From: Galaxea fascicularis
Taxonomy: Eukaryota; Cnidaria; Anthozoa; Scleractinia; Euphylliidae
Assembly (NCBI GenBank): GCA_948470475.1
Contig: OX419342.1
Coordinates: forward strand, 23,866,077-23,930,076
DNA length: 64,000 bases
Direction: 5' to 3'
Position numbers and translations under genes: made by a program. The notes beneath the pieces were generated by a model. That model was not told the DNA's origin. It saw only the letters and a program-made list of their open reading frames with translations, and made no database searches. The first letter of the stretch is position 1; every line of letters starts with the position of its first letter. Below, piece after piece: positions 44,012-56,959 of the stretch.

Positions 44012-47000
44012 CTAAGTCACGTTGCTATCAGCAGGTGCAAGATGGTTTCCATCGCTTTCCTTTCCACTGTCTTCGGGCTCGCTGTCTCCTTCGGGAAGCT
44101 CCGGATGCGCTCGTATGGGAACCAAGTTCAAGGGAAAATGCGCCGAACGCCTTGCGTACCTTCGATTTGGATCTGGCTCGTGATTGGACAACGGCTCGAA
44201 CTCCTCCCCAGAACTTTTCTTATGGCAGTTCAAAACGGCCATTTCAATCCCTGATGATACTAATGACGAGTAACGGCCTCTACCGTTCACGCCGTCTGGT
44301 GATGCCACGCTAACGCTTGTCTGCGGCGTGGAGATCTGTAGTGCCTTAAGTGCGTTGTCCACCATGCTCTTCTTACCCCGTGAAGGCAATTTTAGCTTTA
44401 CTTTTGCGTAGGAGTTGTACAGTGAAAAGTTACTGGCCACAACAGATACTGGTAACGCTATCATGAGAACACCGCTAATGGCGCACAAACAACCAACCAA
44501 CCTACCAGGTAGCGTTTTAGGATACATGTCACCATACCCCACGGTTGTCATGGTAACAATTGCCCACCAAAATGAGACGGGAATGCTGGTGAATTGCGAT
44601 CTCGGCATGCTTCGTTCGGCGTAGTACGCGAGACTTCCATACACGACTACCTCCAGTGCAAGTATGAAGATTAGAAAATATAACTCGCGTGAACTCGCGC
44701 GTAGTGTCTGCGTAAACACTTGCATAACGTAAGAGAATTTAAGCGGACGAAAAGTGCGAGCCATACGAAGCACGTACAAGATGCCAAAGTTTCGGACGAT
44801 TTCATCATATGGTGTGGAAATGATTAAGTAGAATGGAATTATGGCGATAAAATCTAACCAGTTTTGAGGTGTTTTAAGGAACCGCACTCGATTTCCGCAG
44901 CATAGAAAGCGTACTATGATGTCTAATGTGAACCAGGACACTGCGATGCACTCAATGATAAAGAGAACTTGATACTGCGGGGAGTTTTTGTCGTTGAAGT
45001 AGTCTAAAGTCAAGATACAGAACTGTGTTACAACCGCCACGTTGAAAATGAGGGAGATGTAACCAACAACCTGAAAAGGAAGTGAAAATTGAATTATGTG
45101 ATGGAATCATGACAACGTTACATGCCATTTAGAAGATGGTACTAAATGCGTACATGTTGGAATCACCTGTGTTCTTGATTCATAAGAAAGAAATAATTAT
45201 CGTGACAATATTTACCGATCACAAAAACTCATCGTAGAGAAGGTTAAAATTTAGTTCCACGCCATGTTTATTATCGTCATCACCGCGGAATTTATCAGCA
45301 TCAGCATCAGCGTCATCGTTATCGTCATCCTCATCACCCTCCTCATTCCCATTCCCATCCCTATCCCCATCCCCATCCTCATCCCCAACTCTATCGCCAA
45401 CCTCATCCTCATCCCCATCCTCATCATCATATTCATCCTCTTCCTCATCCTCATCCTCATCCCCATCCCCAACGCCATCACCAGCCTCATCCTCATCCCC
45501 ATTCAAAACCTCATACCCATCGTCATCATCCCCTTCCTAATCCTTATCCCCAACCCCTATCGTCATCGTCATCCAAATTGTCATCCCCATGTCCATCCTC
45601 ATCCTCATCCTAATCCCCAACCCCTATCCACATCTTCGCCCCCATCCTCATCCTCATACTCATCCTCATCCCCACCCTCATCCCCATCTTCATCCTCATC
45701 CCCTTCCTCCTCATCATCCCCATCCCCATCTCCATCCTCACCCTCATTCTCATCCTCCTCATTATCATCCTTCTCATCCCCATCCTCATCCTCATCCTCA
45801 TCCTTATCCTCATCTTCATCCTCATCCCCATCCCCATCCTCATCACCTAAGAATATTTCAAAAATAACGATGCTGACAAGGAAGGCAAAAACTAAAAGCA
45901 GGAACAATTTTAAAGCTATGGAACTATTATACACGCTGAGTACTTAAGCGACACTGATTGACCATGCGGCCTAGATCAGAGTTCTTTTTCAACAGCGGCA
46001 AATTGCGTGCGTGCGGCAAGGGAACTATTAGGAGAGCTTTTGCGTTATTTAGCCGCTAATTCTAAACAGATCAGAGTTCATATGTTTTCGACTTCTTCTG
46101 CGTTTTCTTTACCGTTGTCCGCACTCATGCATGACTGTGTATTGTAATCTTTCTGGTAATCTTATTTGATATACTCGTCGCAATAGGCCATATTCGTATT
46201 CTCGGTATTGAACTGGATCTAGCATGAAGTGGAGGCTCTTGCGTGGGAATACATTTACATATGAAAAGATTCCCCCGCAAGAGCCTCCACTTCATGCTAG
46301 ATCCAGTTCAATACCGAGAATACGAATATGGCCTATTCGCATTTTGTGATTAGATCTTTCCGTCAGTGACCTGGGGCCCAGCCTACGTGATTAGAATGAG
46401 GATATGATCCGATAAAGAAACTGAATAACGAGCCGCGTTACCTATTCACAAAAACTATGTTTAATAAATGAATGTAATGTTCATTTAATGTAAGTGGACG
46501 AAGAGGTTATACAACCAACACTCTCGTGAAGAATAGCACGCATTTAAACTTGCTATGAATTCACAAGCCTGTAACTCCGTACTTAATTAAAACATCTCAA
46601 AACAGAATATACTTTTTTTTATATAAGAACCTTTTTATAAGAACGTTTGGGGCTGAGTTTAACCCAAATTTTAAGAACATGCGAAGGCTGAGAGTCAGTT
46701 AAGAACATCTTTATTTTGCTTATTGTTTTTTTAATGAGTAGAACATAATGTACACATGAAGTTTTTCTACGTTTTCACTGTAAAATCTGGTAACTTTATG
46801 TCGCGTTGTGAACCTCGATGTTCAATGCTTTTTGTAAAGCTAAATTTATCAGCAGTTGGTTGGCGCGACATCGTGTGTATACCATGTAACTTAAGAAGAC
46901 CTTAAGAAAGATTTCAAGATGAAATCGCGAAATAATAAGAACATTGAGCCTCAGCTCTAAATGTACTAGACGTTCTTATAAAAAAAATTAAGAGTGTACG

Positions 47001-49479
47001 CAATTTCTTTCTAAGATCTTCAAAATCAACTCACGGATCTTCTAAGAACGCTACGTTACGACAAAAACTTTGGTAGACGCGAATTTCATTATAAAGTAAA
47101 GTGTCGTCGAGATTGCTTACAAAAGTGAATTTTCATAAAAACAAAAGATTATTCCAATATCGAATCTTTTCTCTTCAACTGACAAATGTGGGGCTGAGGA
47201 AATATTAAGTTGGCGGAATATTCGTTCGCGAGAAACGTGTGACGGATGAAATGTGTAGCCATGCAGTTTAATGTTATGACTTGAAGGGCATTTTTACATG
47301 CGTTCTGAGTTAAAAACAAATTTACGAATAACGGTTTCAGACAATAATTTGAATAAATTACTTATTTCTAAAGTAGCTTGGCTACTAATAGTGAAAATGT
47401 CTTTGTTTTTTTGTGAGGTTGCAGTTTCGTAAAACAGTCATTGCAATTCTACTCTAGTATAGCGAATAACAACAGCGAAACCCAAATTTCAATTTGCGCC
47501 CCACATGTAATTTAACACGAATTCGACGGATTTTGAATAACACTAAATCATAATGATGTTTGCCTCGCACGCGACATCAATTTGGAAAGGTGCAGTTGGA
47601 CAACATAAAAGAGAGCAGACAGACACCTTTCTTAATTTAAGGGTCTTAAGAAGATTTGACACATAAACAATACATTTTCATCGCCAAGAATACAGTGAAA
47701 CATTTATATGCAAAGTTAAATTCACCTGGCATCCGAGGCATAAACACTAAAAAAAAAAAGAAAGAAAGAAAAATACAGCGCCGGAATATAGTAACTCACT
47801 TAAAACTGATTAACGCAACTTTATAATTTGATGAAACTGGGAAACGAATACTTGAGACGCAATTCAGGAATATCGTATCTTGTCTCCATCTCCATGGATG
47901 TACGAAACTTGCCTTTCTAATCAATATCTGTCTTGTTGTCGCTTCCCACTATCTTTTGTTGCTAAATTCAAATCGAGAAACGATTCATTTTCAACTGGAG
48001 AATCGGAAGCGGCTTTCTCAAAAGCCGACGCTAAGTCGGCTTTCAGCCAATCGCTGTTAGCACAAGCGAACTTCTTTCATTACAAGACATTACTATGATC
48101 AAAAATTGGACAAACGATACGGAGACTAAACTGGGAAGAAAATTTATGCGATGACACTGAACAAACGTTCACTTACTTGTCATTGGATAGCTCTGACAGT
48201 TTACTTGTGATATGAGTCATCACCGCTTGTCTAGTTTCCTAAAGCACAAAATATCTCCTTTCTTTTGGCTTTCAGCGCGAATCTCCTTCCAGAATGTTTT
48301 TGTTAGCTGGTCATTTCTTCCGTAAGATAATTAAACATGTAAACCATAACCGCACCATTAACGCTGTGAGAGCCATTAACAGAAACAACTGCACACAAAA
48401 GAAAATTAAATAAGCACGCTCACAGTATTCATGAAAGGACACACACCGTCAGAGACAGAACATCTTTTCATATTTTTGGCGCGGTTTTATCGCGACACAC
48501 CTAACTTTGCGTTTCGATTTGAAAGCAAATAACAGAATAAAGAAAGGCGCAAATAAACGACCACCGAAAGGATCCAATCAGTAACTTAGCTCCGGAGAAG
48601 CGTTTAAAGTTTTATGAGGGAAATTTAACGGAAAGAAAAACGAAAATGAAAAATTAATGTCTTTGGTAAACCTTGCCGGAGGAACTGAAATACAGAGGGT
48701 GGGTTTCTGGGGCTTCGATGTGACTGTATATTTGTATTTTGAATGCAAAACGAAGCCTCACTTATTGCCGCAGAGGTTTTCGCTAACGTTAAAAAACAAA
48801 TGATAAAAGGTGGTTAATATTAAAATTTACGCACGATTAAAACTAAATACATTGTATGTTTATAATGCGGCATTTACTTACTTACCCTCGCAAACTTTGA
48901 CGAATAAGGGTCATCAAATGTTTTCCACACTTTCTTTTTAATCGTTTGCCAAGGATATCTCGTCCGTGGGGTTGAAACCCTTCGTGTTTCATGACAAATT
49001 TCACTTCCACTGCTTGGTATCTCGATATCAATATCGCCAGAAAAGCTGTCGATATCTTCGAGGTCAGAATCTTCATCTTCGTCGCGCGAAAATCCTTGTA
49101 ATTTTTCCTCGGCGTCCCTGTGCTCGTCATATTTAGCCCAACAGCATGTCTCAATCTGCTTGTCGTCTAGTCCCCAAAAGTTAAGCTCTTCTTCAAAGAG
49201 AGGTCCACAAACATCCCTCGGACAATGAAGCTTGCCGGTGCGGTAGTAATTCAGAATGTGGGTGAAAACAGCGGGATTTCGATCGAAGAAAAACTCGCGT
49301 TTCTGTCCCAGCGGCCTTGGGTCTTTCAAGGCCCGTTCAGCTATCCATGCAAGCCGTGTATCGGGAATGCTAGTCAAAGTGCTGACAAACGTCTCGTGTT
49401 TTTGCCCTCCGACGTTTAAATATAATCTCGTTTCACCTGGGTTGTCAGCATCGAAGAGACGTGAACGCGATCGCGACAT
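44012..49479 (-). CDS. Voltage-gated K+ channel B, Kv3/Shaw-like, 2 exons
   Basis: Exon 1 (49479-48886, 198 aa) holds T1 and an acidic linker; exon 2 (45070-44012, 352 aa plus stop) holds S1-S6 and the tail, for 550 aa in all. T1 has the zinc motif H85-x5-C91-x20-C112-C113. The linker (132-156) is rich in Asp/Glu. S2 keeps Glu238, Phe245 and Asp248; S3 keeps Asp271. S4 (295-312) shows Tyr297, Arg300, Arg303, Arg306, Lys309 and Tyr312 at the charge positions, with Pro307 inside the helix. The filter is TVGYGD (374-379) and S6 has PVS (405-407) instead of PVP. The start codon is the first in-frame ATG after an upstream stop. The tail (about 130 aa) is hydrophilic. The single intron is phase 0 just before S1, at the same place as intron 2 of Kv A. 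Confidence 0.9.
45275..45848. repeat. Long ATCCTC/ATCCCC hexamer satellite in Kv B intron 1
   Basis: About 570 bp of degenerate TCATCC and CCCATC hexamers, almost pure pyrimidine plus A on the plus strand. It creates long false open frames on both strands (Ile/Pro-rich forward, Asp/Glu-rich reverse). It starts about 70 bp of plain sequence beyond 45205 and lies in the first 800 bp of the intron next to exon 2. Confidence 0.85.
46182..46337. mobile_element. Near-perfect hairpin element in Kv B intron 1
   Basis: The arms start AATAGGCCATATTCGTATTC and end with its reverse complement; each is about 64 bp with almost no mismatches and the loop is about 28 bp. No target duplication is obvious and no superfamily is assigned. 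Confidence 0.8.
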
Positions 49480-52400
49480 CTTCGGCAGCTGAGAAACAGA
49501 GTCCGTCGCAGAGCTCGCCGCAGTTGTCGTTGCGTACCAAATCGGGCTGTCTTCGTGTTCGGATTGTTCAGTTGGCTCGTGAATCCTATCGCATAAATGT
49601 ATGGAAAAATTCAGTTTCGAGTTTATGACTAAGATCTAAGTTTTTTCGTTACCATCTGGCAGATAGTAGCGAGTGTGTAATGCCTTAAATTCGCTTATAG
49701 CAGGCCATGAGTGTACATCACCGCGACAGCAAAATGAGAAACGTGCTAGCGATCCGCGGTCAGTCTGCAACCCTGGGGCAACAAGGAATCTTGCATTCAT
49801 CTAACGCTAAATCAGGCCACATACAGAAATCCTTTCTGCTAAACAAACATCTCCCTAGCAATATTATTTAAACAAAAGTGAGTCTTTTGGCGCCCTTATG
49901 AATTTAGCTCAGTGGAAATTTGTATTGTAGCGAGAGCCCGCAATGTGAGGAAAATTAAAATGTTTTCGTTTACGTCCGACAAGATAATTTTTGACGTTTT
50001 TATCGTTCTGGCAGTAGTTTGCTAATACAAGCACAAAAGGGCGCCTACCTTTGAGCGGAAACAAAGATATTTGTCTACAAAGATATTGATGCTTTTAAAT
50101 CTATCATAGTTTCGTTGTTTCAGGAGTGTTGTGTCTTCAAAAACTCACGGAAAGAAGACTCGAATGGGAAAATCTGGAACAGAATAGCCGGGATCCGGAA
50201 TTGCTGTTCTTCAACAAACAGATATTTTAAGTGCGATGGCGTAACTAGTGTTTAATTAATTCATGGCAAAACTGCGATTTCGTAAAAAAGTGCCACTTTT
50301 GAACAAATGCCAAGAAGCAAATAAAACAATTTTTTCGACAACTCTCCATATTTTGTTATTTTTCCGTGGATCATACTTCACTCGCCTCTTTGATCAAAAC
50401 ATAACAGTGTTTCACTATCACAGCACATCAGTACTTCACGTTTCATGACAGCTTGTTTGCTGTACATGGCTACCGAATGTTCTTTTGACCGACCGCTCGG
50501 GTTAATTATCTTTGTACGTGTTTACATTAAGCCGCCGTATAAATATTTGCCCTGCCATTTCGACTCATTGTTTGGGGTCGAAACATTTAAACACGAAGTT
50601 TATTACCAGCGTGAAAGATACTTCTTTTAAGCTTTGCTTGTGGGTTAACCGCTTGTCACAAATAAAACAACGAGAGAGCAGAACATTCAGCTTGCCTCAT
50701 CACACGAACTGGCTTGTTCCTCGCGTTCCTTTGCGACTTGTTTTGCACGTTTTTTCCACTGGTGTTTAGTCAGAGAAAACGCTTACCTTGACCCACAAGC
50801 TTTCTCAACAACTTTATCAGCTGAATCTTAAAGATTCCCAACTTTATTCAGCGTAATTCATGTTCTGCCTCTCTGGTCTCATTCGATGAAGTCTTCGCAT
50901 CTCTTCCGATGACAACACGAAAAATTTTGGGGTGAATGATCACGGACACGGTTTCGACTCAAAGTAAGTGATTGCAAAAAGAATGGGTTAATCACAAATG
51001 ATACTAACTACTGCCGGTGCAGATCCTTCAAAATGTCATCACTGTCACTGGCTCTGTACAAAAGATAATGTAAATGAACTCTAGTTTCCTCTTGTCACCT
51101 GTTCAGTAAAGTGCTGTGTTTAAAAGCTCTTCAGTTTACTAAACAAAAATGGGTGTCTTGAAAAGTTGTATTTGTACATAATAAGCCGTTGTTTTTCAGT
51201 TCACAGGTAGTCAATGCCAATCTACAATCTCGTTCAATTCAAATAAAAAATTTGCGAGCCTCCCCCGCCCCCTCCACCATTTCAATGATAAGAAGAAAGG
51301 CGCATTTTGGTTTGTGCACGAATTCATCATTGCTTTGGAGAAGAGGGGTCGGGGGGGGGGGGAGGAGATGGTTATCTTTTTATTCTGTTTAAGATTGATC
51401 TCGGTGAATTCAAATAAATCCTTTGAGCCCCCTCCCCCCCCCCCTCCCACTCCGCCACACCCCCATTTCAATGATGGAAACTGCAAAGCGCCTCTATGGG
51501 GGGAAGGGCTTTTTATTCTCTCCAAGCTTGTAGGTGGGTCATGCCTTGACTAAAAAGTAGAATATGACGAAGATAAATGTTTAAGCGTATACTGAATCGT
51601 TTTCATTAGCCATACTTTGTGCTCCGTAGTGCAAATGCTCGGAGAAAAAAGATCTCTCCGCTGCTATCCAGTTCTTTGTATGACTTATTATTGCCTAAAG
51701 AAAACTAAATATAAATATAAATATATCAGAATTTTTTGAAGCTCTTGTTCGTGCTCGGTTTCGCTTAAATGTTCGAGAATTGAAATACCTTTTACTACGT
51801 GAAGATATACATACAGTTGAGATATCGATGAAGCGCAGTGAAAGGAGTGAAAGGCCGGTTAGCATAGCATAGAAACGTATTTATCTAAAACGTTTACATC
51901 ATTTTAGGGAACCCAACTCGTAAATTGAAGACAGTTTACATTGCCATTTACAGACTTTACATGGCAATTCCCCTTGTTTTCATTTTTTTTTTTGCAATTC
52001 CCCGCCCCCTTTTTTCCATTCGGTCATCCCTATCCACATTTCTCTTTCATTGTCATTCGTTAAAATTATTTTTCATAATTTTCTTCTATACGCAGTTTCC
52101 CATCCGCAGCTATCCGGTCCTCGTTTTACAGACACCCCAGTGCGCATGCTGCTGGTTTCGTCCCATGGCGCTGACAACAGGTGCTACTGTGTACGGCCTA
52201 AATTGTTTTCCGCTTATAACTGAAAGCTTTTCATTCTCGCCAATGAAGTTAGCCGAAAAAGATTTATTTAATTGAATGGACAAACTGACAAAATCAAGCG
52301 ATTTGGACTTAAGTGGGTCTGAGCATAAGACGCGGTGGTGGTAGATGCGCTATATAGTGACCCACTTCCGTCGCCACACGGCATAATTCGTGCAACTGTA

Positions 52401-52959
52401 GGTTCCCAAGTGGAAATTCATAAGCTAAAAATAAATGAATCAGTATAGTTATGCAAGAAAGAGGTCCGAGAATTGCATTTTTGAAACTAACCTTTTTAGA
52501 AAAGGAATAATCCTCACTGAAATTAGCTCGCTGAGTTCAACTAGATCAGGTGACTTTCCATGCAAAGATGAAATGCAACAAGTAACGCCACTGCTGTGTC
52601 GTGCTTTTAGGCATGTCAGGATTCATCCAAAAAGATGTACCTAGGATTTTCTTATTCAAGCTTTGAAGTGGTTCTTGTTACATCGAGAACGCAGCGATGA
52701 ATAAACCTGGTCGATTCGCCGACGAGGCCAGCCGGTTGTTCGTTATTTTTATCATATGTGCCACTATAAAAATAATACTTGTAAAAAGCGAACATGCCAA
52801 AAATTAATTTGACATTTAAATAATTGTTATTAAGTCAACCTTTTTAGCTGGAACAGCTGTCCATACATGTGGCCGTCACGCGTGTGGCCGTCACGTCAAG
52901 GGTTATTTGGCCGGCTGTGCACGTGCACGTGTGCATGCTTGAGTAAGTCGAACTGTTGT
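49480..52959. other. Intergenic, upstream of Kv channel B
   Basis: The first part should contain the Kv B promoter and 5' UTR; the frame before the ATG stays open for about 170 bp but has no ATG. No other gene seen in the remaining 3 kb. Confidence 0.4.
51222..51500. repeat. Imperfect direct repeat with opposite-strand C and G tracts
   Basis: TTCAATTCAAATAAA...GAGCCTCCCCC...ATTTCAATGAT at 51235-51290 recurs as TGAATTCAAATAAA...GAGCCCCCTCC...ATTTCAATGAT at 51405-51476. A G tract (51350-51362) lies between two C tracts. It probably comes from a duplicated mobile-element end. Confidence 0.5.
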
Positions 52960-53511
52960 TAGGCGCTTACCGATAGTGCTAGCACTTTTTTGGCATTTTT
53001 TGGATTCGCAAGCATTTTATTTTACATTTTAACCCAAAAAGCACTGCTAGCATTAGTTTGGATGTTCGACTGATTATTTGTATAATTTTGTGTTAAAAAG
53101 GACAATCTGACTTTATTTATGTCGTCCAAAGCCGCATTTTGCCCTCATTGGTCAGCGGTTGCCTTCTAGAAACTCAGTCCATCACACTCGTTCCAAGATG
53201 GCGTCATCCACGTTACAATGGAAGTCAGCCAGTCAAGGCAGAGATAGCTCGATAGCGTACTCTGCCATTAATCAGTGGATAAAGTAGGACTAGGGGAACT
53301 GTGATGCAAAAAACATAAGAAAATCTGAAAAATGTAATATTCTATGTTTCAAAAAATCGGAAAAAAGTGGGCATTTTTATGTAAACCACGAGCACTTTTT
53401 AAAAAAATTAGCATTGTTTCAGCACTTTCTTTTTTTTTTTTTTTTGGCAAAAAACAGGCACTAATTTAAGCATTTACTGCTTTGTTTACGAGCGCTATCG
53501 GTAAGAGCCTA
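52960..53511. mobile_element. Old hAT-like element
   Basis: The left end TAGGCGCTTACCGATAGTGC and the right end, in reverse TAGGCTCTTACCGATAGCGC, agree at 18 of 20 bases. The flanks ACTGTTGT (52952-52959) and TCTGTTGC (53512-53519) agree at 6 of 8. Several GCACTTTTT motifs lie inside. No transposase seen. Confidence 0.65.
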
Positions 53512-55510
53512 TCTGTTGCTAGGACCTATTTTTAGTTTGTTATTTGCTATTTTCTTACTTATCTTGGTTTATTCAGCCCTGTCCTCTATGAATGGTTTTA
53601 ATTTATCCAAACAAATTTGGTGCTTTCTTTTAACTTCACTAAATACCAGCCGCAGGTCCTCGGGTTAGTGAAATTAGATTGTGTTGTAGCAGTGGGGTCC
53701 CGGTAGAATGCATCATACTTTGAAAAATTTAGCTTCGCGTGACGTCGTAGCACTTAGCTTTGTCGCTGCAAGCATCAGACGAAAAGTTGGGCTCTACCCT
53801 TTAACTGACGGCAATTTAAAACCAAGCAGTTATAGAAAGAATAAGATTTTGCATTTAACAGATTAACGAGTGAAAACTACTTTGAAAGGCTTTCCTCCAC
53901 TTTCAGGACAATCGAATCCTACACGTCCATGTATATATTTTAACAATTTGCCCTACGTGTTTTGTCAAAGGGCGAATGTGAATTAACGGAAAACATTATA
54001 ACGTGAAAACTGATACTTTGCTCTAGCTTTCTGTGAGGTTTATCCGAATTATTGGTAAACGCAAACTGCTCGCTTTTTTAGGTTCACGTGGAAATGGCAA
54101 ACATTGAAAAGATACTGCGGGAAAATCGTGTTTACGTACATTCTGGTTGAATTTTGAGCCACCTTCGAATGTATACTTTCCAATTTAGGACTAGGGTCAT
54201 GTCCTACTGTTCTTTCCTTCTTACCGTGAAAACATCTAGCACATTCATTACTCTCACCTTGCCTTCACGCGTAGTTTTTTCTTTGCAATGTAGCTATTGT
54301 CTCCCATTTTTGTGATGTTGGGGCGACGAGTCAAAAAGCAGATTAAATTGTCATCCCGCGGATTTTTTAAAGTGACTCTAAAAAATGTCTGAAATGAAAT
54401 GCTGGTGTACTGTCACGTTATTAATCTTATTATAACTTTTTTCAAGCTATGGCTGAGGTCAAGTTAAGTCAAGCGTTTAAGCAGCTAATGGAGATCCGGA
54501 ACATTCATCTACAAAGTGTTGATGTCATATGAATAAAACACTTATCAAATTGAGAAAGTAGTGATTTTTCTTCTTATTAAGCCTTCTTAACTCCGTCACC
54601 AAACGACAACTAACTAACCAAGATGACTGTTTAAATTTCGCAGCAATAGCCCGGCGAAACTGGTGTGGCCTTGTTTTGATTTTCAGTCATGATCATAAGA
54701 TACTTCTTAATCATATGTTGATGGATCAGCTCTAATTACAATTTTTTGTCGTTACTTATAAACCGATTAAAACGCCAGAATGGTCCGGATATGCATGCGA
54801 CAATTCCTAATATCTGGGTTCCGCCTATTAGACGAGGCCAAAACAGGGCGGGAATACTAGGCGGCTGACGAATGACAACATTCCCTTAATCGGTCAAGGT
54901 GAAAAAACGGATCAACAGCTGCTACAAAAACTGTATCCATTATTTTTGTCCAGAAAACACGAGTTTGATTGGTGCATGGTGGAAGGATACGGCCTTCTTG
55001 TCTTTCGTCAAAGCTTTTCATTTTCTCGGTAAACTGCCCAACTAATTCAGTTTAGAAGAGGTGCATTTAGATCAGTATCCGGTTGCGCTGTCTGGGGACG
55101 TACTGAAACCCACGTCTTAGAGTCACCTGTGGAGACAGTACGAAAAGAACGTACGTCTTCCACCGTGAACATACGCTTCTTCAGGGCAAGTTCACTTCAC
55201 AATCACGTCTCTGTTCACAACTATACAAAAAAAGCCGGTATGAAGGGCATGTTTCGAACTTTGATTCCAGGAAAGTTTATCCAGGCTCGTCTGTCCTTTC
55301 AGTTTGGAACTAGCAGCGTAATACCCTATTCACACCAACTAAACATGTTTAATTAAACCAGGTTAAAAAAAATAAAAAATAAAAACGTTAACGCAAAATT
55401 GATTTAAGTTTTTATGAGGAATTCAAATAAACTTTAACATGTTCTCTAATTTGAGCTAAATTTCCAATCGATGATAGCAGCTTTTATGAAGAAAACAATT
55501 TTTAAACCTT
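53512..55510. other. Intergenic, no supported gene
   Basis: Two kilobases of AT-rich sequence with no recognisable coding, RNA or repeat feature. The open frame at 55129-55356 has no family resemblance. Confidence 0.35.
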
Positions 55511-56194
55511 CTCAAGCATGTTAAGGCATGGCTCATATCCAGTACAGACGTACCAGAAAGAAAAAGACGTTTTTGATCTAAAGCAACGTTGTTTTTATCC
55601 CAGAGGGAGCCAGAAACTTACCTCAAACAAGATTTGGTATCCTTAAATTTCTTAAGGTGTCTTTATGGTGTTCACGTGACTTGTGACGTCACAAGCCTGC
55701 TTAAGATGAATTCTAAAATGGGCCAAGGATAGGGAGGTATCACGAAAAACTAACCATACAAAATTTTTAACCACTTTCTAAGGCAACTATTTCTGTCCTG
55801 AATGGATGAACTCCACCATTATACAAGGCTATATATGGAAAGATAGAAGGTCACGTGACCTTTTTTACGTAATAACTTCTTAGCTTAATATTTTAGTCGG
55901 CCATTCAGGACAGATTCTTGCAGGGGCCATTAGCACAATTGTAAAAATACTAAATTTGACAGTGATTGTATGTCATCTCGGCGGCCCATTTTCAGTTGTT
56001 TTTTCAAAAAATAAAACAATTAATTATAGTCACGTGACCCATTTTATCAGATTTTATTGGTCTTACAATATTAAGGTCGTCGGCATTGGTTAGCCTGCCA
56101 ATTCTGCAACGATTAGACCAAATTCTGACAGAGTAATTACTGTTTTTCAGATTTTATGCAAATGAAGCTTGAGCCATGCCTTAACATGCTTGAG
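55511..56194. mobile_element. Non-autonomous DNA element with perfect 25 bp inverted ends
   Basis: CTCAAGCATGTTAAGGCATG begins the left end (55511-55535) and its reverse complement closes the element (56170-56194). The interior has TCACGTGAC repeated three times and no transposase. It lies 41 bp from the next foldback element. Confidence 0.75.
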
Positions 56195-56235
56195 TTGTCC
56201 AACTAAACGGCTTTTAAACATGTTTAAGCGTTGGT

Positions 56236-56578
56236 ATTGCCTGATTTCATACCGTGAAGGACTAGGTACGAGTCTGTAAATTATGGGATTAGCAACTATT
56301 GATCCACATAGTCAGAAAGAGCACACCGAGATTCACAAAATCCCCAAGTTTGGTGGAAATCCGGACAAATCCGGACTTTTGTCCGGATTTCCATACATTT
56401 CTTTGTAATTTTTTACGTTTTTAAATGCCTGTATCTCAGTCAAAACTAGCCCGATTAACACCAAACTTGGGGATTTTGTGAATCTCGGTGTGCTCTTTCT
56501 GACTATGTGGATCAATAGTTGCTAATCCCATGATTTACAGACTCGTACCTAGTCCTTCACGGTATGAAATCAGGCAAT
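56236..56578. mobile_element. 343 bp foldback element
   Basis: Arms of about 120 bp (ATTGCCTGATTTCATACCGT at the left and its reverse complement at the right) match almost perfectly. The middle also has TCCGGA-rich short palindromes (GGAAATCCGGAC...GTCCGGATTTCC). It lies about 380 bp upstream of the start codon of the TTLL gene. Confidence 0.8.
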
Positions 56579-56959
56579 GAAAGGGGAATAAGACCTAACA
56601 ACATTCTTATTGGCCAGATGAATGCCTGCGATTGTCCAGAGGCAACACAGCGGTGTTTGGAGCCACAGTTACCAGTCTCTCTCGCTTTCGACTAGAACCT
56701 GAAACGAACGGAAACAACGGAAACATTGAATGCCGATCGGTGTCACTTCATCTGAATATTATACCATGACTCCTCATGTGGAAAGCATACTGAGCATATA
56801 AAGTTCTATTCTTTATGAAGAATTGCAGAGTCACTATAAAAGGCCAATATTTTTTACCGCATTGCGTGACGAGCCTCAGTTTTGAGCGACGCGCGCTTGC
56901 TAACAGCGGCGCAGAACATTACAAACCTCAGACTGTACAGCTGGTGTTTTGTCCTGAAA

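Noticed and set aside
45219..45947. Long frames on both strands, up to 227 codons
   Set aside because: Artefacts of the ATCCTC/ATCCCC simple repeat.
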